Below, in pieces: positions 1 to 7,837 of a stretch of 20,965 nucleotides of DNA. The stretch covers positions 1-20,965 of the forward strand of contig JBBRRA010000017.1 in assembly GCA_038225475.1 (NCBI GenBank), read 5' to 3'. This stretch comes from Polymorphobacter_B sp038225475. Lineage in GTDB: Bacteria > Pseudomonadota > Alphaproteobacteria > Sphingomonadales > Sphingomonadaceae. The notes below the pieces were generated by a model. It worked only from the letters and a program-made list of their open reading frames with translations, made no database searches and was not told the origin of the DNA. Numbering within the stretch: position 1 is the stretch's first letter; each line of letters opens with the position of its first letter. Position numbers and translations under genes: made by a program.

Positions 1-22
1 CACCCCATATCAGACGTTCGAC

Positions 23-577
23 TTAGCTAACATCTTCCCGCCACTCCCCCACCCCGATCCCCGCGACCGTCCACGCCCCGACGCTCCACCGCACCAGTCG
101 CAGCGTCGGGTGGCCGATGGCGGCGGTCATTCGGCGGACCTGGCGGTTGCGGCCTTCGCGGAGTGTCAGCCGCAGCCAGCAGTCGGGGACGGTCTTGCGA
201 AAGCGGACCGGCGGGTCGCGCGGCCACAGGTCGGGCGTGGCGATGCGTTCGGCGTCGGCGGGCCGCGTCGCGCCGTCGTTGAGCATGACGCCGCTGCGTA
301 ACCGGGCGAGCGCCGCGTCGGTCACCTCGCCCTCGACCTGAACGAGATAGGTCTTGGGCAGCTTGAACTTCGGGTCGGCGATGCGCGCCTGCAGAGCTCC
401 GTCGTCGGTCAGCAGCAGCAGCCCCTCGCTGTCCATGTCGAGGCGGCCGGCGGGATAGACGCCGGGCACATCGATATAATCCGCGAGCGTCGGGCGCGCC
501 GCCCCGGCGCTGCGGTCGGTGAATTGCGGCAGCACGCCGAACGGCTTGTTGAACAGGATCAGGCGCGGCGGCGGCAT
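23..577 (-). CDS. rluE: 23S rRNA pseudouridine synthase, RluE type
   Basis: This is a pseudouridine synthase of the RsuA/RluE group that isomerises one uridine in 23S rRNA (U2457 in E. coli for RluE). The chain opens directly with LILFNKPFGVLPQFTD, so there is no N-terminal S4 domain, as in RluE and unlike RsuA or RluB. The catalytic motif is GRLDMDSEGLLLLT with the presumed nucleophile Asp47. LNDGATRPADAE, LWPRDPP and REGRNRQVRRM follow in the order I recall for RluE, and it ends in GEWRE. I chose the ATG at 577 because the fold begins right after it. An in-frame GTG at 613 would add 12 residues of no recognisable character. Neither start has a strong ribosome binding site. The gene is divergent from the next one. 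The exact target base is inferred from family similarity. Confidence 0.9.
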   Translation of the reverse strand: MPPPRLILFNKPFGVLPQFTDRSAGAARPTLADYIDVPGVYPAGRLDMDSEGLLLLTDDGALQARIADPKFKLPKTYLVQVEGEVTDAALARLRSGVMLNDGATRPADAERIATPDLWPRDPPVRFRKTVPDCWLRLTLREGRNRQVRRMTAAIGHPTLRLVRWSVGAWTVAGIGVGEWREDVS

Positions 578-714
578 CGGCGGGTTGTGGCACGCGCGAA
601 GCGTTGCCGCCACCTTCGCGCGAATTGCGGCGCGACCGGCTTAGGAACCGTTCTGGATAATTATGCTGTCCTACAGGCACCGGTCCGTGCCACGCTGCGC
701 GCACTTCAGCCGAC

Positions 715-719
715 AGGAG
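715..719 (+). promoter_or_regulatory. ribosome binding site deciding the start at 725
   Basis: AGGAG lies 5 nt before the ATG at 725. It supports that start over in-frame upstream codons, which would read into the region divergent from rluE. Confidence 0.6.
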
Positions 720-724
720 CCCGC

Positions 725-1201
725 ATGACCCAACCGCCGCCGCCACCGCTGCTTGCCGAGGCGCAGGCGATTTTCGACACGCTCGGCTTCACGCCGGTGC
801 CGGTGCGGCCGCGCGCCGATGGCTGGACGGTGGCGCGGCAGTCGGCGTTTCTGCGCTGGCTGCACGACCTCGGGTCGGTGCGCGAGGCGGTGCGGATGGT
901 CGGGATGACGCGCGCGGGGGCCTATGCGCTGCGGCGGCGGGCGGGGGCCGAAAGCTTTGCCGCGGCGTGGGATGCGGCGCTGCTGTTTGCCGGCGAGACG
1001 CTCGAAATGCGCAGCGTGCGGCGCGCGGTGGAGGGCGAGACGGTCGCGGTGGTGCGCCGCGGGCGCGTGGTCGGCGCGCGGCGGCGGTTCGACACCCGGC
1101 TGCTGATCGCGCTGCTGCGCCGCACCGATGCCCGCCGCGCGGCGGCGCAGCGGCGCGAAGACTGGCTGGCGAATTCCGATTTCTCCAGCGGCGGCGAGTA
1201 A
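725..1201 (+). CDS. conserved hypothetical protein, helix-turn-helix-like N-terminal half
   Basis: The product is 158 residues long. Residues about 35-75 (RQSAFLRWL, then GSVREAVRMVGMTRAGAYALRRR) have the pattern of a helix-turn-helix as seen in phage terminase small subunits and resolvase-like DNA-binding domains. A Trp/Ala-rich helix (FAAAWDAALLFAG) and a basic C-terminal half with repeated Arg follow. I recall similar short proteins annotated only as hypothetical in sphingomonads. There is no signal peptide or membrane segment. The start is supported by AGGAG 5 nt upstream. Third codon positions are almost all G or C, so it is very likely a real gene. It stands alone, divergent from rluE and convergent with gyrA. 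DNA binding is inferred; no target or pathway is visible. Confidence 0.75.
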   Translation: MTQPPPPPLLAEAQAIFDTLGFTPVPVRPRADGWTVARQSAFLRWLHDLGSVREAVRMVGMTRAGAYALRRRAGAESFAAAWDAALLFAGETLEMRSVRRAVEGETVAVVRRGRVVGARRRFDTRLLIALLRRTDARRAAAQRREDWLANSDFSSGGE

Positions 1202-1242
1202 AGTTAGGGGGTTTAGCCGGTGATATCCAACGCCCGCCCAAG

Positions 1243-1259
1243 GGCCCGCTCGACGGGCC
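1243..1259. terminator. short GC hairpin between convergent genes
   Basis: A perfect 6-bp stem, GGCCCG and CGGGCC, closes a 5-nt loop in the 62-bp gap between the convergent stops of the 158-residue gene and gyrA. No U-run follows on either strand, so it is a weak terminator candidate that could serve both directions. Confidence 0.35.
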
Positions 1260-1263
1260 GCGG

Positions 1264-3951
1264 TCACTCGTCGGCGGCGGTCTCCACGACGGCTGCATCG
1301 CCGTCGCCGTCATCGTCGCCGATCAGCGCTGCCGACACCACCGCCTCGTCGTCGGCGACGTTGAAGAGCCGGACGCCCGCCGCGCCGCGACCCATGATGC
1401 GGATTTGCGCGACCGGCATGCGGATCAGCTTGCCCTGGTCGGTGACGAGCATCAGCTGGTCGGCATCGGTCGCGGGGAAGCTGGCGACAACATGCCCGTT
1501 GCGGTCCGAATCGGCGATGTTGGCGATGCCCTGCCCGCCGCGCCCCGACTGGCGGTATTCGAACGCACTCGACCGCTTGCCAAAGCCCTTCGAGGTGACG
1601 GTGAGGATGAACTGCTCGGCCTCGGCGAACGCGGCGGTACGGGTTTCGGACAGCGCGCGGTCGCCGGGTTCGGCCTTCCACGCGGCCGCCTTCAGATAGT
1701 CCTCGCGCTCCTGCGGGGACGCGGCAAAGGGTTTCAGGATCGACATGGCAATGACTTCATCCCCCTTCGCCAGCGTCATGCCGCGCACGCCGGTCGAGGT
1801 GCGGCTGACGAATTCGCGGACGTCCTCGACGGCAAAGCGGATCGCCTTGCGGCTGCGCGCGGCAAGGAACACATCGTCACCGGCGTCGCACAGCGCCACC
1901 GCGATCAGCCGGTCGTCGTCGCCGTCCTCGAAGCGGATCGCGAGCTTGCCGTTCGACATGATGTTGGTGAACGCGTCCATGCTGTTGCGCCGCACCGAGC
2001 CATGCGCGGTGGCGAACATGACATGCAGCTTGCTCCACTCGGCCTCGTCCTCGGGCAGCGGCAGCACGGTGGTGATCGTCTCGCCCTCGGCCAGCGGCAG
2101 CATGTGGAGCATGGGGCGGCCCTTCGCGGTCGGGCCGCCGAGCGGCAGCTTCCAGACCTTGAGGCGATAGACCTTGCCCGCACTCGAGAAGAACAGCACC
2201 GGGGTATGCGTCGAGGTGACGAACAGGTTGGTGACAATGTCCTCGTCCTTGGTCGACATGCCCGACCGGCCCTTGCCGCCGCGGCGCTGCGCCCGGTACT
2301 CGGACAAGGCGACGCGCTTGATATAGCCGGTCATCGTGACGGTGACGACCATCTCCTCGCGGGTGATCAGATCCTCGTCGTCGATGTCGTCGCCAGCGGT
2401 GACCAGTTCGGTGCGGCGCTTGGTGACGAACGGGTCGGCACCGTCCAATTCGCCGCGCAGCACCCGGTACAGCTTGGCACGGTCGGCAAGGATTTCGAGC
2501 AATTCGGCAATACTGGCGGCGAGCGTCTTGAGCTCGTCGCCGATCTCGTCGCGGCCCAGCGCCGTCAGCTTGGCCAGCCGCAGCTCGAGGATAGCACGGA
2601 CCTGAAGCTCGGACAGGCGGTAGCTGTCGCCCTCGGCAACGCCTTCGACGGCTTCGACAAGCATCAGATAGGGGCGGATCTCGGTGACATCCCAGGTGCG
2701 CGCCATCAGGTCGGCGCGCGCTTCGGCAGGGGTAGCAGCGGCACGGATGATCCGCACGACCTCATCGAGATTGGCGACGGCGACGACCAGACCGAGCAAC
2801 AGATGCGCCCGCTCGCGCGCTTTCATCAGCTCGAACTTCGAGCGCCGGGTAATGACTTCCTCGCGGAATTTGACGAACGCCTCGATGACGTCCTTGAGGT
2901 TCAACAGCTCGGGCCGCCCGCCGCGGATCGCCAGCATGTTGATCGCAAACGACGACTGCGCCGGCGTGTGGCGGTACAACTGGTTGAGCACGACGTCGGC
3001 GACGGCATCGCGCTTCAGGTCGATGACGACGCGCACGCCCTCGCGGCTGCTTTCGTCGCGGATATCGCTGACGCCTTCGATGCGCTTGTCCTTGACCGCT
3101 TCGGCGATCTTTTCGACCAGACCGTTCTTGCCGAGCTGATACGGGATTTCGGTCAACACGATCGACCGACGCTCGCCGCGTCCATCCTCGACCACAGCGC
3201 GCGCGCGCATGATCACCGTGCCGCGACCGGTGTGGTACGCCGAACGGATGCCGCTGGTGCCGAGCAGCAGCGCCCCGGTCGGGAAATCCGGCGCGGGCAA
3301 ATGCACCATCAGCTCATCGATGGTGATCGCCGGATTGTCGATATAGGCGCGCGTCGCGTCGAGCACCTCGCCAAGGTTGTGCGGCGGAATGTTGGTTGCC
3401 ATGCCGACCGCAATGCCGCCCGCGCCGTTGACCAGCAGGTTCGGAAAGCGCGCCGGCAGCACCGACGGCTCATGCTCCGACCCGTCATAGTTTGCGGTGA
3501 AATCGACGGTGTCCTTGTCGATATCGGTCAGCAGCTCGTCGGCCACTTTGGCAAGCCGCGCCTCGGTGTAGCGCATCGCGGCCGCCTTATCGGGGTCCAT
3601 CGACCCGAAATTGCCCTGACCATCGACCAGCGGCACGCGCATCGACCAGTCCTGCGCCATCCGGACCAGCGCCTCATAGATCGAGCTGTCGCCATGCGGG
3701 TGATATTTACCCATGACATCACCGACGATGCGCGCCGACTTGCGGTATGGCTTACCCGCGACGAAGCCGCTCTCGTGCGCGCCCCACAGGATGCGGCGAT
3801 GGACCGGCTTCAGCCCATCACGGACATCGGGGAGCGCGCGTGCGACGATGACCGACATCGCATAGTCGAGGAAGCTGGTGCGCATTTCCTTGACGATCGA
3901 CACGGGCTGAATATCGGGTTCGCCGGGAGTACGCGAAGTGGTTGATTCCAC
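1264..3951 (-). CDS. gyrA: DNA gyrase subunit A
   Basis: GyrA is the breakage-reunion subunit of gyrase (A2B2), which introduces negative supercoils with GyrB. The 895-residue chain covers the whole family length. The winged-helix region carries ALPDVRDGLKPVHRRILW and GKYHPHGDSSIYE. The catalytic tyrosine is Tyr128 in AMRYTEAR. The tower and coiled-coil dimer region follow, and the GyrA box QRRGGKG at residues 555-561 separates gyrase from ParC. The C-terminal beta-pinwheel ends in a short acidic tail. Numbering runs six ahead of E. coli. The position equal to Ser83 is Ser89, and the position equal to Asp87 is Glu93, a site where substitutions are linked to quinolone resistance. The start is GTG with an AAGGA-like ribosome binding site about 9-10 nt upstream. 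It is divergent from the lipase-like gene across a 120-bp promoter region. Confidence 0.97.
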   Translation of the reverse strand: MESTTSRTPGEPDIQPVSIVKEMRTSFLDYAMSVIVARALPDVRDGLKPVHRRILWGAHESGFVAGKPYRKSARIVGDVMGKYHPHGDSSIYEALVRMAQDWSMRVPLVDGQGNFGSMDPDKAAAMRYTEARLAKVADELLTDIDKDTVDFTANYDGSEHEPSVLPARFPNLLVNGAGGIAVGMATNIPPHNLGEVLDATRAYIDNPAITIDELMVHLPAPDFPTGALLLGTSGIRSAYHTGRGTVIMRARAVVEDGRGERRSIVLTEIPYQLGKNGLVEKIAEAVKDKRIEGVSDIRDESSREGVRVVIDLKRDAVADVVLNQLYRHTPAQSSFAINMLAIRGGRPELLNLKDVIEAFVKFREEVITRRSKFELMKARERAHLLLGLVVAVANLDEVVRIIRAAATPAEARADLMARTWDVTEIRPYLMLVEAVEGVAEGDSYRLSELQVRAILELRLAKLTALGRDEIGDELKTLAASIAELLEILADRAKLYRVLRGELDGADPFVTKRRTELVTAGDDIDDEDLITREEMVVTVTMTGYIKRVALSEYRAQRRGGKGRSGMSTKDEDIVTNLFVTSTHTPVLFFSSAGKVYRLKVWKLPLGGPTAKGRPMLHMLPLAEGETITTVLPLPEDEAEWSKLHVMFATAHGSVRRNSMDAFTNIMSNGKLAIRFEDGDDDRLIAVALCDAGDDVFLAARSRKAIRFAVEDVREFVSRTSTGVRGMTLAKGDEVIAMSILKPFAASPQEREDYLKAAAWKAEPGDRALSETRTAAFAEAEQFILTVTSKGFGKRSSAFEYRQSGRGGQGIANIADSDRNGHVVASFPATDADQLMLVTDQGKLIRMPVAQIRIMGRGAAGVRLFNVADDEAVVSAALIGDDDGDGDAAVVETAADE

Positions 3952-4071
3952 GAGTGATTATTCCTTGAGGAAAAGATTGTCTCGGATACGTCATATCTAG
4001 CCGTCTGCGCCGGAAAACGCCAGTTTTAAGCACACTCCACGGATCGCCGCCGACATGGTACGGTATAGCGC

Positions 4072-5190
4072 ATGAGCCTTCTCCGCATCCTCGGCGCACT
4101 GGTGTTTGCAGCGCTCATTGCAACGCCGCTCGCGGCACGCCCTGCCCTGATCAGCGCGCAGCCGATTGCCGGAGCACCGGCGGGGGCCAGCGCCTATGGG
4201 ATCCGCTACCGATCGATTGGCGTGCACAATCAGCCGATCGAGACGACGGCCGTCATCATCGTGCCAACCGCCCCGGCCCCGGCTGGAGGGCGCGACGTGA
4301 TCGCCTGGGCGCATGGCACCAGCGGGATCGCCGACGCCTGCGCACCGACGGCCAACGACTGGTTGTTCACCAGTATTGCCGGGCTCGACGCGATGCTGGC
4401 GCGCGGCTTCGTCGTCGTCGCGACGGACTATGAAGGCTTGGGAACATCTGGGCCGCACCCTTATCTGATCGGCACCAGCGCAGCGCGATCCGTGCTCGAC
4501 GCGGTCCGTGCAGCGCGTGAATTGAAAGCCGCACAAACCAGTCAGCGGTTCGTCGTTTGGGGCGAATCGCAGGGCGGTCACGCCGCGCTGTGGACCGGGC
4601 AGTTGGCCGGGCGCTATGCACCCGAAATGCAGTTGATGGGCGTCGCCGCTGCTGCGCCGCCCACCGACCTCAAGGCGAATTTGACCGGCAACAGCAACGC
4701 CGGAGTGCGGGCACTGCTGACGGCGTTCACTGCCGAATCGTGGCACGAGATATATGGTATCCCGTGGGCGACGATCACGCGCCCGACCGGCAGTGACCTG
4801 ATCCGGCGGCTCGCCGCAAACTGCGTGACGCTCGACGGGTTCAAGCTGCGCACCAAAATCGGACTGATGCGGCTGATCGGCCAGCTACGCGGGGTTGATC
4901 TCAGCGCTTCGCCACGCTGGGCAGCGCTGATGCGTGCCAACTCGGTCGCGCCGACCCGGATCGGAGCCCCCATACTGATCGCGCAAGGCGACAGGGACGT
5001 CATCGTCGCGCCCGGCGTCACCCGCACCTTCGTCGGGCAATTGTGCCGAACCGGGCAGCCGCTGCGCTTCATCACGCTCGCCGACGGCGATCACATCACC
5101 ATTGCCAAACGCACCGCAGCCGCGACGCTCGACTGGATCGGCGACCGTTTCGACGGCAAACCCGCACCCAGCGATTGCGCGTCACTTTAG
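4072..5190 (+). CDS. exported alpha/beta-hydrolase, secretory-lipase type
   Basis: The product is a 372-residue serine hydrolase that probably acts in the periplasm or outside the cell. Residues 1-22 form a signal peptide (basic start, hydrophobic core, ATPLAARP cleavage region). The oxyanion region is WAHGTSG at 79-85, followed by GIADACAPT, a pattern of the secretory lipase family (PF03583). The nucleophile elbow is GESQG with Ser166. Probable partners are Asp309 in GDRDV and His341 in DGDHITI. Cysteines at 90, 251 and 325 could form disulfides in the periplasm. It is monocistronic, divergent from gyrA. The substrate (triglyceride or another ester) cannot be read from the sequence. Confidence 0.82.
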   Translation: MSLLRILGALVFAALIATPLAARPALISAQPIAGAPAGASAYGIRYRSIGVHNQPIETTAVIIVPTAPAPAGGRDVIAWAHGTSGIADACAPTANDWLFTSIAGLDAMLARGFVVVATDYEGLGTSGPHPYLIGTSAARSVLDAVRAARELKAAQTSQRFVVWGESQGGHAALWTGQLAGRYAPEMQLMGVAAAAPPTDLKANLTGNSNAGVRALLTAFTAESWHEIYGIPWATITRPTGSDLIRRLAANCVTLDGFKLRTKIGLMRLIGQLRGVDLSASPRWAALMRANSVAPTRIGAPILIAQGDRDVIVAPGVTRTFVGQLCRTGQPLRFITLADGDHITIAKRTAAATLDWIGDRFDGKPAPSDCASL

Positions 5191-5196
5191 CCGACT

Positions 5197-5234
5197 GTCC
5201 TAAGCCTGCCGAGGGCGCTATGCTCAAGATGAAC
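5197..5234. repeat. degenerate copy of an intergenic repeat
   Basis: The stretch GTCCTAAGCCTGCCGAGGGC, then CTCAAGATGAAC after 5 nt, closely follows the two halves of a dispersed intergenic repeat that I recall from sphingomonads and related genomes (core GTCCTGAGCCTGTCGAAGG and CTCAGGATGAAC). It begins 7 bp after the lipase-like stop and may act as a 3' end signal. The assignment rests on memory, not on a search. Confidence 0.45.
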
Positions 5235-5290
5235 CTGATCGGTCAACACCAACTTCGATAGAAAGCCTTCCATCTCGTGCAAATCGTCAA

Positions 5291-6628
5291 GTGTTGAACG
5301 CTCCTATCCACATCATTGGCGGGGGCCTCGCCGGCTCTGAAGCCGCGTGGCAGATTGCGCGGACCGGTGTCCCTGTCGTGCTGCACGAAATGCGCGGCCC
5401 GTACAGCACCGATGCCCATCACACCGATGCACTGGCAGAATTGGTGTGTTCGAACAGTTTTCGCTCGGACGATCCCGAACATAATGCCGTGGGTTTGCTG
5501 CATGCCGAAATGCGGCGACTGAATTCGCTCATTCTTGCCGCCGCTGACGCGGCGCGCGTGCCCGCAGGGTCGGCGCTCGCGGTCGACCGCGACGACTTCG
5601 CCGCGCGCGTGACAGCCGCGATCGATGCCCATCCGTTGATCGAGGTTCGCCGCGAACTTGTCGCCGAGCCAGATCCGGCGTGGGAAAGCGTGATCATTGC
5701 CACCGGGCCGCTCACTGCGACACCACTTGCCGACTGGATCGCAACACACACCGGCGAAGACGCGCTCGCGTTTTTCGATGCGATCGCGCCGATTGTTCAC
5801 TTCGACTCGATCGACATGGACACCGCCTGGTTCCAGTCGCGCTGGGACAAGGGCGATAGCAAGGACTACATCAACTGTCCGATGGACTGCGACCAATATG
5901 TCGCGTTCATCGCCGCGATGGGAGCGGCCGAAAAGACGTCGTATAAGCAATGGGAGGCCAATACCCCCTATTTCGACGGATGCATGCCGATCGAAGTGAT
6001 GGCCGAGCGCGGCCTCAACACGCCGCGCTTCGGGCCCATGAAACCCGTCGGGTTGACCAATCCCAAAACCGGTCACCGTGCCTGGGCCGTCGTTCAGCTA
6101 CGTCAGGATAACGCTCTGGGTACCCTATGGAATATTGTCGGGTTTCAGACCAAGATGAAGCACGCGGAACAGGTACGGATTTTCCGAATGATCCCTGGGC
6201 TCGAACGTGCAGAGTTCGCGCGGCTAGGCGGGCTGCACCGCAACACCTTCATCAAGTCCCCGGTGCTGCTCGACGCGCAGCTCCGCCTGAGGGCCGAGCC
6301 GCGGGTGCGATTTGCCGGTCAGATCACCGGGTGCGAAGGCTATGTCGAAAGCGCCGCAGTCGGCTTGATGGCGGGACGTTTCGCGGCGGCGGAGGCGCGC
6401 GGCGCGACGCTCGATGCGCCCCCCGCGACGACCGCGCTTGGCGCGCTGCTCGGCCATATTACCGGCGGCGCGTTGGCGGACAGCTTTCAGCCGATGAACG
6501 TCAACTTCGGATTGTTTCCGCCGCTGACCGAGCGTACCGCCAAGGGCAACCGCAAGGCGGCCATGGCGGCGCGCGCGGTTGCCGATATGACCAGTTGGCT
6601 AGGCGAGACGCAGGCTGCCGCCGCCTAG
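5291..6628 (+). CDS. trmFO: folate/FAD-dependent tRNA (uracil-54-C5) methyltransferase
   Basis: TrmFO uses methylenetetrahydrofolate and FADH2 to make 5-methyluridine at position 54 in the T-loop of tRNAs. It replaces the SAM-dependent TrmA found in enterics. The 445-residue product has the FAD-binding start IIGGGLAGSEAAWQIA, then LHEMRG, TDALAELVCSNSFRSD, the strongly conserved SRWDKGDSKDYINCPM and PMKPVGLTNPKTG, and a C-terminal FAD-contact region GQITGCEGYVESAAVGLMAG. LGALLGHITGG and MNVNFGLFPPL come near the end. The start is GTG at 5291, with TTG at 5294 also possible. No strong ribosome binding site is visible. The stop TAG at 6626 lies within the CTAG that also holds the stop of the convergent EF-hand gene. 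Confidence 0.96.
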   Translation: MLNAPIHIIGGGLAGSEAAWQIARTGVPVVLHEMRGPYSTDAHHTDALAELVCSNSFRSDDPEHNAVGLLHAEMRRLNSLILAAADAARVPAGSALAVDRDDFAARVTAAIDAHPLIEVRRELVAEPDPAWESVIIATGPLTATPLADWIATHTGEDALAFFDAIAPIVHFDSIDMDTAWFQSRWDKGDSKDYINCPMDCDQYVAFIAAMGAAEKTSYKQWEANTPYFDGCMPIEVMAERGLNTPRFGPMKPVGLTNPKTGHRAWAVVQLRQDNALGTLWNIVGFQTKMKHAEQVRIFRMIPGLERAEFARLGGLHRNTFIKSPVLLDAQLRLRAEPRVRFAGQITGCEGYVESAAVGLMAGRFAAAEARGATLDAPPATTALGALLGHITGGALADSFQPMNVNFGLFPPLTERTAKGNRKAAMAARAVADMTSWLGETQAAAA

Positions 6629-7143
6629 TTGGCGGCCTCCGCTTCGGACGCCTGTGCCAATGCCGGCGGACAGACCGGCTTGTTGCGTGGCCGATGCTTG
6701 ACGGCGGTGGTCGCAAATTCGGCAGGTGACAGCGAATTATTGTGGTCGCTGTCGGCGGTATTGAACTTGGCAATCGCCTTGACCGAATATTCCTCAAAAC
6801 TGAGCTTGCCGTCGCCATTGACGTCAAGCTTGGCAAACGCCTTGTGGCGATTGGCGAAATATTCGTCACGACTGATCGCGCCGTTCAAGTCCTTGTCATA
6901 CCGGTGGAAGCGTTTGGCCTCCTTGTCCATCGGTGTCACATCGCTGACCGGCGCAACCAGCGATGCCACATCGTCGGCGGGAGTCGGAATGTTCAGCGCT
7001 GTGGCAGCCGATGTGCCAACCAGCCGCGCAGCACTCGCATGCGGATTACTGCGCCCCCACATCGCGCCTGCGACCACGAGCAGCGCCGCGGCTGCAACCA
7101 ATGCGCCCCAGCGCCAAAGCTTTTCAAATTGCGCGCGGATCAT
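6625..7143 (-). CDS. membrane-anchored EF-hand protein
   Basis: The product has 172 residues. Residues 12-29 form one hydrophobic segment after a short basic start, which is an anchor or an uncleaved signal. A low-complexity linker leads to three EF-hand loops. The first is 83-94 (Asp83, Asp85, Asn87, Ile90, Glu94) and the second is 107-118 (Asp107, Asn109, Asp111, Leu114, Glu118). The third is 131-142 (Asp131, Asp133, Asn135, Leu138, Glu142). All three keep the metal-binding positions, so calcium binding on the periplasmic side is likely. The ATG at 7143 was chosen over an adjacent TTG because AGGGGGA lies about 7 nt upstream. There is a Cys in the KPVCPP tail. It stands alone, convergent with trmFO (4-bp overlap). 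The role is unknown; sensing or calcium-dependent folding are guesses. Confidence 0.85.
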   Translation of the reverse strand: MIRAQFEKLWRWGALVAAAALLVVAGAMWGRSNPHASAARLVGTSAATALNIPTPADDVASLVAPVSDVTPMDKEAKRFHRYDKDLNGAISRDEYFANRHKAFAKLDVNGDGKLSFEEYSVKAIAKFNTADSDHNNSLSPAEFATTAVKHRPRNKPVCPPALAQASEAEAAN

Positions 7144-7195
7144 CAACGTGTCCCCCTATGCCCCGCTGCGGAACTAGCGTGGTTTCAGGGACTTG

Positions 7196-7837
7196 TCAGC
7201 GTCCGAATACAACCGATCGCAACAAAATAGCCTGCCGCATGGTTGTGCCGCGTGGCTCAACGCGCCGCCCCTGACGCGCACGCTCGATGTCACGGCGTGC
7301 GAGCGTTGCAAGTCCGGCGAGCGGCCGCAACGCCGACGCTACCGGCTCGGTCATTACGGGCGCATCGGGTATCATAGCACCGATGCGCGCTTCTTCACCC
7401 AGCGCCCAGACTTGGCCCATCGTCATCGCCGCGTCCGGATCAGCTTCGAGCACAATAGCGAGCGCTGCGAACAGCGCAGCTCCGCGCACCGTTGCCCCCT
7501 TCCCGCCCATCAGGGTTCGATGAAAGCCGTCTTCAAGCTGTTCAAGACTGCGTCCGCTGACGCCGCGCGGCAAGACCTGCGCGGCGATGGCAGTCAGCAG
7601 CGGCTGGGCGGGGACTTGCCCAGCGTCGAGCTTGAGCAACGCCTCGCGCCACCATGCGAGCCGAATTTCGCCGATCATCGGCTCGGTGGTCGTCGCGATG
7701 ACGCGGGCCAATTCGATGTCGAGCGCATGCAACGCAAATAGCGCGGGACGCACGTTAGTTGGTGCGTAGAGCACGCTGACATAGCGATCGCGGTCAGCAG
7801 TCCGGACCGCGTCGGCGCAGGCGTCGCGCCCGATCAG
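7196..7837 (-). CDS. squalene/phytoene synthase-like protein (short form)
   Basis: This is a member of the squalene/phytoene synthase superfamily. From the GTG at 7774 the chain would start VLYAPTNVRPALFALHALDIELARV. The reading frame stays open upstream and encodes GRDACADAVRTADRDRYVS, which fits the family's usual N-terminus (D-R-D-R-Y before the first helix). I therefore take the start as CTG at 7837, giving 213 residues and a CTGA overlap with the ettA stop. GEIRLAWWREAL is the family's second conserved block. The two Asp-rich magnesium motifs of true synthases are not evident, so prenyl-transfer activity is doubtful. A NDUFAF6-like, non-catalytic or assembly role is an alternative. It is translationally coupled behind ettA. 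Confidence 0.72.
   Translation of the reverse strand: MIGRDACADAVRTADRDRYVSVLYAPTNVRPALFALHALDIELARVIATTTEPMIGEIRLAWWREALLKLDAGQVPAQPLLTAIAAQVLPRGVSGRSLEQLEDGFHRTLMGGKGATVRGAALFAALAIVLEADPDAAMTMGQVWALGEEARIGAMIPDAPVMTEPVASALRPLAGLATLARRDIERARQGRRVEPRGTTMRQAILLRSVVFGR

Noticed and set aside
640..667. GGAACCGTT upstream of the 158-residue gene as an EcfG promoter
   Set aside because: GGAAC is present but the CGTT follows at once, with none at 16-17 nt. The AT-rich stretch after it is not a clear -10 box with a matching -35.
27..746. A 239-codon minus-strand frame overlapping rluE
   Set aside because: Its product is Arg/Ala-rich low complexity in another frame of rluE, whose catalytic motifs are plain.
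967..3945. A 992-codon open frame on the plus strand opposite gyrA
   Set aside because: It is the antisense shadow of gyrA. GC-rich codon bias keeps the opposite frame open, the product is His/Arg/Asp-rich without any domain, and gyrA on the other strand is certain.
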